In this document: positions 18,921-25,170 of the stretch, piece after piece
Position numbering within the stretch: position 1 is the first letter of the stretch
Layout of the letters: each line of letters begins with the position of its first letter
Source: a virus
DNA: 25,170 bases
IMG/VR virus record: IMGVR_UViG_3300032084_000352
Span: 1-25,170 of that record
Direction: 5' to 3' (one strand)
Notes under the pieces: generated by a model
What the model was told of the DNA's origin: nothing
Databases searched by the model: none
Seen by the model: the letters and a program-made list of their open reading frames with translations, nothing else
Program-made: the position numbers and the translations under genes

Positions 18921-19941
18921 ATTTACAGAAAAAACTGCACTTGTTACTGGCGTAACGGGACAGGACGGTGGCTATCTTGCAGAGCTACTGCTTGATAAAG
19001 GATATATTGTACACGGTCTACAGCGGCGTGTATCTTCTGAACCATCAAGGCGTATTGCACACTTGATTGACCAGCCTAACTTTCATTTACACTACGGTGA
19101 TTTGACTGATACAGGTAGCCTAATGCAGCTGTTTGACACTCATTTATTTGATGAAGTTTACAACCTTGCGGCGCAGTCTCACGTGCGTGTCTCATTTGAT
19201 GTCCCAGAATACACTGCTAACGTGGATGCTATGGGGGTTTTAAGGCTCTTAGAGTGCATTCGCACACTTGGCTTGACTGAACACACCAAATTTTATCAAG
19301 CGTCTACGTCAGAGCTATATGGAAAGGTTTTAGAAACACCTCAATCAGAGGTCACACCCTTCTATCCACGCAGTCCATACGGGGTATCTAAGCAGTTTGC
19401 ATTCTGGACTGTAAAGAACTACCGTGAGGCGTATAATATGCACGCATCCAATGGCATCCTATTTAATCACGAGTCTCCCTGGCGGGGCAAAGAGTTTGTT
19501 ACACAGAAAATTGTGCAGGGCGTAGCTGATATTGCACGTGGCAAACTGTCGCACATAGAGCTAGGCAACCTAGATGCAGAGAGAGACTGGGGACATGCCG
19601 AAGATTACGTTGAAGGTATGTATCTTATGCTGCAGCAGCCACAGGGCGACGACTACGTGCTTGCTACTGGTGAGCTACATTCTGTACGTGAGCTTGTTGA
19701 GAAGTGTTTTGCCGCAGTAGATATGCGAATCAGGTGGGTGGGTGATGTCGGCCTAGATGAAACTGCCATAGACGAGAATGACAACACAGTAGTAAAGATT
19801 AATGCCCAGTTCTATCGTCCTGCAGAGGTAGACCTATTGCTTGGTGACTCAACCAAAGCTCGTGAAGTTCTGGGTTGGAAGCCTAAATATACGTTTGATT
19901 CTATGATTGACCAGATGATGCAGGAAGCTATTGCTTCTTAG
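18898..19941 (+). CDS. gmd: GDP-mannose 4,6-dehydratase
   Basis: A 347-residue short-chain dehydrogenase family enzyme that turns GDP-mannose into GDP-4-keto-6-deoxymannose, the precursor of fucose, rhamnose and perosamine-type sugars. NADP-binding GVTGQDGGY (18-26), VHGLQRR (38-44), the STSELYG motif (136-142, catalytic Thr/Ser and Glu139) and SPYGVSK (159-165, Tyr161 and Lys165) are present, as is NHESPWRGKEFVT. The length fits Gmd. The start ATG 18898 has GAGG at about 18885-18888; ATG 18913 is possible. The product needs a further enzyme (reductase, epimerase or aminotransferase), which is not in the window. Its last bases overlap the convergent gene. Confidence 0.9.
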   Translation: MKLSPMNKFTEKTALVTGVTGQDGGYLAELLLDKGYIVHGLQRRVSSEPSRRIAHLIDQPNFHLHYGDLTDTGSLMQLFDTHLFDEVYNLAAQSHVRVSFDVPEYTANVDAMGVLRLLECIRTLGLTEHTKFYQASTSELYGKVLETPQSEVTPFYPRSPYGVSKQFAFWTVKNYREAYNMHASNGILFNHESPWRGKEFVTQKIVQGVADIARGKLSHIELGNLDAERDWGHAEDYVEGMYLMLQQPQGDDYVLATGELHSVRELVEKCFAAVDMRIRWVGDVGLDETAIDENDNTVVKINAQFYRPAEVDLLLGDSTKAREVLGWKPKYTFDSMIDQMMQEAIAS

Positions 19942-20137
19942 CAAAGCCGAAGTATGCAGCAACCACCGCAGATAGCGAGCCATACATCATCATTAAAATA
20001 GCTTCGGCAGACTCGAAGCGGGCAGGTGAAGCGAGAACAGCAACGGTACTAATAACCATCATACCTAAACAAGTCCATGCCATATAGCGGCGGTTTTTTT
20101 GATAGGCCGTTTTATCTACAATATTATTATCTTCCAT
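19928..20137 (-). CDS. Small two-TM holin-like membrane protein
   Basis: A 69-residue membrane protein with two helices, at about residues 19-36 (MAWTCLGMMVISTVAVLA) and 45-65 (AILMMMYGSLSAVVAAYFGF), a charged N-terminus and a short basic end (AKKQ). Size and layout fit a class II holin or an antiholin, and it closes a lysis gene block, but two-helix proteins have other roles. AGGAGAA is well placed upstream of its ATG. The stop end overlaps the convergent gmd gene by 14 bases. Confidence 0.65.
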   Translation of the reverse strand: MEDNNIVDKTAYQKNRRYMAWTCLGMMVISTVAVLASPARFESAEAILMMMYGSLSAVVAAYFGFAKKQ

Positions 20138-20146
20138 TGTCTTCTC

Positions 20147-20542
20147 CTATTGAAGTGGGTTAGACAGTGCGTCCATGCCCCGCCATAAGTCCTCAATTTC
20201 TTTTTGTACTCTGCCAACGTTCTCTGCTTTTTCTGCTGCTTGGTTTACCTTCAACACAGCCTCTGCCATTGTTGTTTCCATATCGGCAACTTTGTCACGC
20301 AGGTCAAGAAGCTGCTCTTGGTTTTTCATAATGCTATCCAGGTTAGCGCCTAGCTCAATTAACTTATCGGACGCATCAGGCAACGCTTGCACGGCTGACT
20401 CTACCTTTTCTATGCGACCGTAGAACTCTGCTACTGCCCAAATACCACCAGCTATTGTCGTGGCAATTGACACAACAATAGCAATCCATATACCCTTGAA
20501 ATTAACACCCCCTATTTTTAATTCTGTATCTTCGAGTGCCAT
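20147..20542 (-). CDS. Membrane-anchored coiled-coil protein (spanin-like?)
   Basis: A 131-residue protein with one membrane helix near residues 17-37 (GIWIAIVVSIATTIAGGIWAV) followed by a long helical, coiled-coil-prone region (residues 40-120, with ESAVQALPDASDKLIELGAN and KVADMETTMAEAVLKVNQAA). This is the shape of an inner-membrane spanin (Rz-like), which would link inner and outer membranes during lysis, but no outer-membrane partner with a lipobox is visible. The ATG overlaps the previous stop (TAATG). Confidence 0.55.
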   Translation of the reverse strand: MALEDTELKIGGVNFKGIWIAIVVSIATTIAGGIWAVAEFYGRIEKVESAVQALPDASDKLIELGANLDSIMKNQEQLLDLRDKVADMETTMAEAVLKVNQAAEKAENVGRVQKEIEDLWRGMDALSNPLQ

Positions 20543-21330
20543 TAGTTTAAGCTTTCCTGTTCGTCATAGATTGTTTGCCCCATGCCCATTACATCTTCCA
20601 CACTTACCGTCACATTGTTGTATGTAAAAAAGTTATGGAAAGAATGTGTAAAACCAGTGGTTGACCAAGCAAATTTTATAGCCTCATTTGCAGAATCATA
20701 TGTAGCAATAGCATCAGACATATTTACATTAAATTCTTGAGCATTACCATCAACAGAATCGGTAATAGTTTCTATACGTGATGCAGCAAGAAAAGCAGAG
20801 GCCTCAATAGATAACTCTTCAACATCTCCTAATGCATCGTTGTAAGCATTTACATCTTGCTGCTCTAAAGCAACATCATTTTGCTGAACAAAATCTTGTA
20901 GCTCTTCTTGAGATGCCACATCATTTTGGTCGGTAGTTTCTGCTTTGTCAGCCACCTCTACAGCTACAGCAATAACTGTTGTTGCATCAACAAATGTATC
21001 AATTGCCCCCTCCAACTTTACCATAGTGTCTTCATATTGGTCTTCAAGCATCATTTGCGTATTATAGTAGATACGCTGGGACACATCATCGACAGAATCA
21101 TTATATGCCTGCACGTCCGAAGGTGTAATAAAAGCAGATAGAACAGTACCATCAGGCGCAACCTTACCATCTACTGCGTAGTAAGCCAGACCACCAACAG
21201 CATTACGTCCTTGTTGTATCTTGCCAGCAATAATTTTACTGGCCGCTACTAGCCTATCTATTTCAGTCTCTGCGTGTGCTTGTCCTAAAGCGCTCGCTAA
21301 TAGACAGGCCGCTATCAGTATCTTCTTCAT
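20542..21330 (-). CDS. Secreted/periplasmic protein, unknown
   Basis: A 262-residue protein with a clean signal peptide (MKKILIAACLLASALGQAHA, likely cut after AHA at residue 20). The mature part is very acidic and helix-rich, poor in cysteine, with Asn/Asp-Val repeats (QQNDVALEQQDVNAYNDAL). The end (residues about 225-262) looks more globular. No family is recognised. A strong ribosome site (GGGGGAGAGGA) precedes ATG 21330. Its first 68 bases overlap the C-terminal coding part of the upstream gene. The position in the lysis block suggests a periplasmic role during late infection. Confidence 0.65.
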   Translation of the reverse strand: MKKILIAACLLASALGQAHAETEIDRLVAASKIIAGKIQQGRNAVGGLAYYAVDGKVAPDGTVLSAFITPSDVQAYNDSVDDVSQRIYYNTQMMLEDQYEDTMVKLEGAIDTFVDATTVIAVAVEVADKAETTDQNDVASQEELQDFVQQNDVALEQQDVNAYNDALGDVEELSIEASAFLAASRIETITDSVDGNAQEFNVNMSDAIATYDSANEAIKFAWSTTGFTHSFHNFFTYNNVTVSVEDVMGMGQTIYDEQESLN

Positions 21331-21934
21331 TTGAATCCTCTCCCCCTATGTTAAGAATAGTATCGTAATGTTCTTGACGTTTCTTATAGTCTGGTATAAA
21401 TTTAGATGGGTTTCTTTTCATAGTCATGTAGGCACTTCTTCCTACTATTAGTTTTCCATTAATAGTTAATGGACAAGGCGTACCAGAATCAAACATAGAA
21501 ACCCATATGCTTTTTTTCTGACACATTAACGCCACGGCTGCGATGTTCATGTTAAGGTCTTTTAATATCTTTGCATCACGCCGCCTATTACACTCCTCGT
21601 CTTGCCTATAACCGCCTAGAGAAAGCCCAAACAAGTTAATCTGCGCTCCTGCACTGCGACCAACAAGACATGTATCCTGTCCGTTAGACATGTATGACGG
21701 GGCAATAGCAGAAGGTGGTGGTGTTTCCCTTGAGGCAGCGCCTGCGCCATTGTAGTTGTTAGTTGTAGATGGGTTGTTACTGCTAACAGTACTCTGCGTG
21801 TTTACAGTGCTAGTGTTTAAGTCACCCGTTTGTTCATTAGCCTGTGCATTTACAATCCCTGACATAAATGCCAAAGAAAAAATAATTAATGATGCTGTCC
21901 TTGCATTACTTTGTAATACCCTTAAACTTCTCAT
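21263..21934 (-). CDS. Secreted protein with signal peptide, unknown
   Basis: A 223-residue protein with a signal peptide (basic start MRSLRVLQSNARTA, core SLIIFSLAFMSGIV, cut near NAQ-A). A Ser/Thr/Asn-rich low-complexity linker follows (residues about 36-70). The folded part has four cysteines (about 88, 114, 137 and 153) that could pair in the periplasm. It ends in a charged tail. Two phages of the same group might differ mainly in the linker, but that cannot be seen here. No family is recognised. It overlaps the holin gene by 29 bases and the next gene by 68. Confidence 0.6.
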   Translation of the reverse strand: MRSLRVLQSNARTASLIIFSLAFMSGIVNAQANEQTGDLNTSTVNTQSTVSSNNPSTTNNYNGAGAASRETPPPSAIAPSYMSNGQDTCLVGRSAGAQINLFGLSLGGYRQDEECNRRRDAKILKDLNMNIAAVALMCQKKSIWVSMFDSGTPCPLTINGKLIVGRSAYMTMKRNPSKFIPDYKKRQEHYDTILNIGGEDSNEEDTDSGLSISERFRTSTRRD

Positions 21935-22313
21935 ATGTTCTCATCCCACCTAGACCTAACATGCCTAGCAATACAGTCATTAAGCTTTCCATATCAAACT
22001 GTGGAAGTTCTGGTATGTCTGCTCCAATCCATGCCGCCACAAATAATGTGATAGGCACACCCACAAAATGCCAAGCCATGGCGACACCACAAGTCCACCC
22101 AATAAAGGGTCGCCAGCCTGCTACAAATATACTCCTATGTCCTGCTTCTACCTTGTTAATCTCTAGCTGTGCCAGGTTAGCCTTGGTAGCAGCCTTAATC
22201 ATCTCTGCCTCTAGCTCTTGCTTTGCTTTTGCTGCAGCATTCTTGTCAGGTACAAGGCGGTCAATCACCTTACCTGCAGAGGGCAACAATGCACTTACAA
22301 TACTACTAATCAT
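21906..22313 (-). CDS. Holin, GTA-type 3TM family
   Basis: A 135-residue protein matching the GTA_holin_3TM family of holins from gene-transfer agents and related phages. It has a soluble, charged N-terminal helical part (residues 20-55, DKNAAAKAKQELEAEMIKAA) and the typical AGHRSIFVAGWRPFIGW motif (57-73), then membrane helices at about 68-90 and 85-97 and a third near 112-124. It would make the inner-membrane lesion that lets the M15A endolysin, encoded directly upstream, reach the cell wall. AAGGGA lies before ATG 22313. A 3-base gap separates it from the endolysin. Confidence 0.85.
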   Translation of the reverse strand: MISSIVSALLPSAGKVIDRLVPDKNAAAKAKQELEAEMIKAATKANLAQLEINKVEAGHRSIFVAGWRPFIGWTCGVAMAWHFVGVPITLFVAAWIGADIPELPQFDMESLMTVLLGMLGLGGMRTYEKFKGITK

Positions 22314-22316
22314 ATT

Positions 22317-22760
22317 TTACAATCCCTTTGTGTAGTTTTTGCCATCATAACAAAGCACAGAACCACGCTTTCTATTTGAATAACTACAATGAATCCACCC
22401 TGATGTAGGCTCACCGTCTTTATAAAACTCTAGTATCAGCTGGTCAAAGTCTAGATTGTCTCTAATCCACTCTGCCACAACCTTATTGTCTACACCCAGC
22501 ACCTCAAAGTCTGCTGCCTCACCCTTAGCGTGCTGACTATTTTCGCTACTGCCAATGGCGACACACAACTCTGGTGAACGATAGCCGCTGTTAATAGTAA
22601 CAGGACGCTCAAAATATTCACGCACTGGCTGCAGTATATTATCGCACAACATATGTAGGTTATACAAGTCCTCTGGCTGCGGCTCGTTAAAAATATCTAG
22701 GCGCAACGCAGTCTGACTCTTGGTCAGCTCACCCAATGAAAAGTTTTTACTTATTTGCAT
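22317..22760 (-). CDS. Endolysin, peptidase M15A family
   Basis: A 147-residue zinc peptidase of the M15A kind, acting as an L-alanyl-D-Glu or D-Ala-D-Ala type peptidoglycan peptidase. Motifs are TINSGYRSPEL (55-65), SQHAKGEAADFEV (75-87, with zinc ligands His77 and Asp84), and GWIHCSY (121-127, zinc ligand His124). No signal peptide or binding domain is seen, so it relies on the holin next to it. The ATG overlaps the previous stop (TAATG) and has GAGGA upstream. It cuts peptide cross-links, whereas the SleB-like enzyme of the early region attacks the glycan. Confidence 0.9.
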   Translation of the reverse strand: MQISKNFSLGELTKSQTALRLDIFNEPQPEDLYNLHMLCDNILQPVREYFERPVTINSGYRSPELCVAIGSSENSQHAKGEAADFEVLGVDNKVVAEWIRDNLDFDQLILEFYKDGEPTSGWIHCSYSNRKRGSVLCYDGKNYTKGL

Positions 22761-25170
22761 TATTCATCCTCTTCAATAGGCTCTATTTCTTTTAGCTTCA
22801 TGCCAAGAAGTTCATTATAAATATTTACCATAGCTTGCCAAGGTATATCAGTTCTATTTAAGTTGCTAACAACATCTTGTCTTTTATAAGTATAAGGAAC
22901 AAATTGATTACGTATTGCCTCTCTTATATATAGTTCTTCATCAGCAGTAATCTCTCTTGTATTATCTCGTGACAAACCAAAGCCAAACTCTTTTTCAAAA
23001 TCCTCCCCTAGAATAGCCTGATAATCTTCAATCAAACTTTGTAGTTGTTGCTGACCATCAAGAGCCAACATCTGTGAATTTTTATATCTCTTAATAATAT
23101 TTTCTTGCTCATCTAATAAGTTGGGGTCAGAAAGATATTGTGTCATTGCTTTATTTGAAAGTTTAATATCACCAATAACAGGAGAAATAGCAAATGGAAT
23201 ACTAGCAGTAACATCTAACTTCTTACTGCTTAATCCAATTGCAGCAGGCCACCATACTTCTCCTTCAGAAAAAGCATAGCCACCTTTTTTTCTTTCCATT
23301 CCTTTACCAAATTTTTCACGACTTTTTTCAAACTCATTTCTTTTAACAAAATAATCTACAGTTCCAGGAGTTACAACATCAATAAGAGGCTCAATAAATT
23401 TTTGAATCTTACCAGTCATTGTTGCCTCTGAATCTAATCTACCAGTATCCATAAGTTTTAAACCAGCTTCAGTAATCATAGATGGTAATAAAAACGAACC
23501 AACAGAATTTTCAAATGTAGCCATTGCCATTTTACTATAATCAGCAGGAGACATTTCCTCTCCACTAAACACACTAGTATGTATGCCTTTAGCTGCCTGC
23601 TTAATAAATGAAAACGGGTCAATAGGACCAAGGTTAACATAGTCAGCTGTTACATGTCCACGAGCATCTTTTTCAAGGGGAGAAAAATATATTCTGTCTT
23701 GATTAAATTCCCAAGAAGGTACTACAGAATTATTAATTGCGTCTTCTTGTTCGCTTGTAATTCCGTTTGCTGCCATAGAATAGGCCATTAAGGAAGACGG
23801 AACAATTGCAGCTGCGGTAGTTCCTGCAGCCCTTTTAGCTGCTGCTGCTTGTAATACAGCATCCCCACTTTTTAAATCATCCATTGTATACTTAACTAAG
23901 TTTTTAGATATACGGCTCATTTCTGCAGGAAAAGATATAAAGTCACCAACAGGTAAGCCACGCATCTTTTTAACAAACTTTGGAACAAGGTCATAGTTAG
24001 GCATTAAGTCACGAGTTCTCTGTGCTGCAAGCTCCTCTTGTTGACGCAATGGTAGCTCATTATACTTTTTACCTATAAACTGGGCATCTACAGGGTCACC
24101 TTTCTTTACAGCAGCATTAGACTTTTTAATAACATCCAGTGTTTTTTCAAAGTGTATAATTTTAAACAGGTCATCTTCAGCCTGATAAGTATCTAAAACT
24201 TTTTTGTTAGCGCCTTTAAATTTTCTAGTCAGTACACTATTTGTCCAGGCTTCTGGATTGTCTGCAAAAGCTTTATAGTTTTGTCTAATTAAATTAATTG
24301 CCAAGCCACTGTTTGCTATGTTAAGCTCAAGGTATCTACCATATCGTTCTCCAGATTCTTTTGTAGACTTGTCAAGAAGTTTTTTTCCAACATCTTTAGC
24401 TGCTTGATTTAACTTAGAGGGACTTGCCATACCATTTGCAATCAGCATTATCATGTTACCCATGACGTTACGACCATGTGTCTGTGTGCTGTATGCAGTT
24501 TTAGTTGTTTGTGTCAAGGCTTTACTTTTCATAAAAGCTCTACTAAGCCAACCAGTAGGAGTAGCAACCTCTAATCCATCACGCAACATATTCAAATAAT
24601 TTTCATCTACATATAAATCCTCAAGAGGATTAAGAACCTTTGCGTTAAATTGGTTTTTAATACGACCTCTAATTTCTGATGCAGCCTGCGGAGACACACC
24701 TGACACTTCATCAAGAAAGGCAGTGTTAGGGCCACGACCATCTTTACTTACACCGTAGCCCCATATCTTAGCAAGCCTGTCTTCGCTTACATTTTTCAAA
24801 GCATTAACTCTACCTGTTGCCTTGTCTACTGTTGTACCGCCTATACCACTATCAAGAAGATGCTGTCTAACATCTTTTAGAAATTTTTGTTCTGCATTTA
24901 AAACAGACAGGTTAGAAAATGTTTTAGCAAAGTTTGCATATGGGTCATCTATTTCACCCAGTAATTCTTTTACTTGTTTAGGAATATCTTTACGTGCATG
25001 ACCGCTTTTTGTTCTTCCTGTTTTATTATTATAACCAGCAAACGAATCAAATATATTAGCAAGACCTGTATCCTTGTCAGCACGTACCACCCTGCCTAAC
25101 AACAAATCAATTTCATCATCAGTTAAATCTTTATTAAATTTTTTGATTGCTCTTTTAGCGGATGTAAATA
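22760..25170 (-). CDS. Very large probable virion protein (5' end outside window)
   Basis: At least 803 residues, open to the right edge. The first internal candidate start is a TTG (25103-25105), but the frame continues without a stop to 25170, so the true start is beyond the window. The sequence is mostly helical and low in cysteine. A segment near 23895-23955 (PVGDFISFPAEMSRI) resembles the region of the LPD38 domain of large phage polyvalent and internal virion proteins. A hydrophobic stretch (AAAIVPSSLMAYSMA) follows. It may be an injected internal core protein such as T7 gp16 or a DNA-ejection protein. Assignment rests on size, position before the lysis genes and this partial match. The AT content looks higher than in the replication block. 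Confidence 0.5.
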   Translation of the reverse strand, partial: FTSAKRAIKKFNKDLTDDEIDLLLGRVVRADKDTGLANIFDSFAGYNNKTGRTKSGHARKDIPKQVKELLGEIDDPYANFAKTFSNLSVLNAEQKFLKDVRQHLLDSGIGGTTVDKATGRVNALKNVSEDRLAKIWGYGVSKDGRGPNTAFLDEVSGVSPQAASEIRGRIKNQFNAKVLNPLEDLYVDENYLNMLRDGLEVATPTGWLSRAFMKSKALTQTTKTAYSTQTHGRNVMGNMIMLIANGMASPSKLNQAAKDVGKKLLDKSTKESGERYGRYLELNIANSGLAINLIRQNYKAFADNPEAWTNSVLTRKFKGANKKVLDTYQAEDDLFKIIHFEKTLDVIKKSNAAVKKGDPVDAQFIGKKYNELPLRQQEELAAQRTRDLMPNYDLVPKFVKKMRGLPVGDFISFPAEMSRISKNLVKYTMDDLKSGDAVLQAAAAKRAAGTTAAAIVPSSLMAYSMAANGITSEQEDAINNSVVPSWEFNQDRIYFSPLEKDARGHVTADYVNLGPIDPFSFIKQAAKGIHTSVFSGEEMSPADYSKMAMATFENSVGSFLLPSMITEAGLKLMDTGRLDSEATMTGKIQKFIEPLIDVVTPGTVDYFVKRNEFEKSREKFGKGMERKKGGYAFSEGEVWWPAAIGLSSKKLDVTASIPFAISPVIGDIKLSNKAMTQYLSDPNLLDEQENIIKRYKNSQMLALDGQQQLQSLIEDYQAILGEDFEKEFGFGLSRDNTREITADEELYIREAIRNQFVPYTYKRQDVVSNLNRTDIPWQAMVNIYNELLGMKLKEIEPIEEDE

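Noticed and set aside
20001-20019. Hairpin GCTTCG/CGAAGC as a terminator for convergent transcripts
   Set aside because: It lies inside the coding region of the 69-residue membrane protein, has only six pairs and no good T run on the plus strand.
1-25170. CRISPR array, insertion sequence or transposase
   Set aside because: I found no regularly spaced repeats, no transposase-like protein and no terminal inverted repeats with target duplications in the window.

Overview
This window looks like part of a double-stranded DNA tailed phage with a T7-type (podovirus-like) replication core. It carries a T7 gp4-like primase-helicase, a short T7-like family A DNA polymerase, a single-strand binding protein with an acidic tip, and a T7 endonuclease I homologue. 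Its nucleotide genes (ThyX, a B12-dependent class II ribonucleotide reductase, glutaredoxin, a gp1.7-like DUF3310 protein) and its SleB-type and GTA-type lysis proteins recall marine phages of Alphaproteobacteria, such as the roseobacter cobavirus group. That host guess is inference. No phage RNA polymerase, integrase, large terminase, portal or capsid gene is in the window. Several sigma70-like promoters (TTGACN, 17-nt spacer, TATAAT-like) suggest that host RNA polymerase does at least part of the transcription.

Layout. (1) 1-4772, plus strand: about 19 small, tightly packed and often overlapping genes. Most are unknown and acidic, and three are tiny membrane proteins. Recognisable members are an Api92-like/DUF1281 protein, a probable DUF3846 protein and a SleB-like cell-wall hydrolase. 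(2) 4773-11563, plus strand: replication and recombination. This holds primase-helicase, HNH endonuclease, a PD-(D/E)XK candidate, DNA polymerase, SSB, a small membrane protein, tRNA-Arg(UCU), a RecB/Cas4-like exonuclease, endonuclease I and an unknown gene. (3) 11526-14812, plus strand: DUF3310 protein, ThyX, NrdJ and glutaredoxin for dNTP supply, then a small helical protein. (4) 14805-19941, plus strand: glycan/nucleotide-sugar genes. They are a cupin fused to a DUF1289-like tail, a GT8-like glycosyltransferase, a three-domain glycosyltransferase/methyltransferase/DUF115 protein and a GDP-mannose 4,6-dehydratase. The small terminase subunit gene is embedded among them. A strong promoter and a long leader hairpin precede the GT8 gene. 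(5) 25170-19928, minus strand: a very large probable virion protein entering from beyond the right edge, then a lysis block. The lysis block has an M15A endolysin, a GTA-type 3TM holin, two exported proteins of unknown function, a membrane-anchored coiled-coil protein and a second small holin-like membrane protein. The two strands converge at 19928-19941 with overlapping stop ends and no visible terminator.

How the parts fit. Early small genes probably remodel the host. The replication block copies DNA and degrades host DNA, and the ThyX/NrdJ/Grx/DUF3310 set supplies dNTPs. The carbohydrate module is the most unusual part and looks like a small surface- or virion-glycan modification system travelling with the packaging gene. 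The minus strand encodes late virion and lysis functions.
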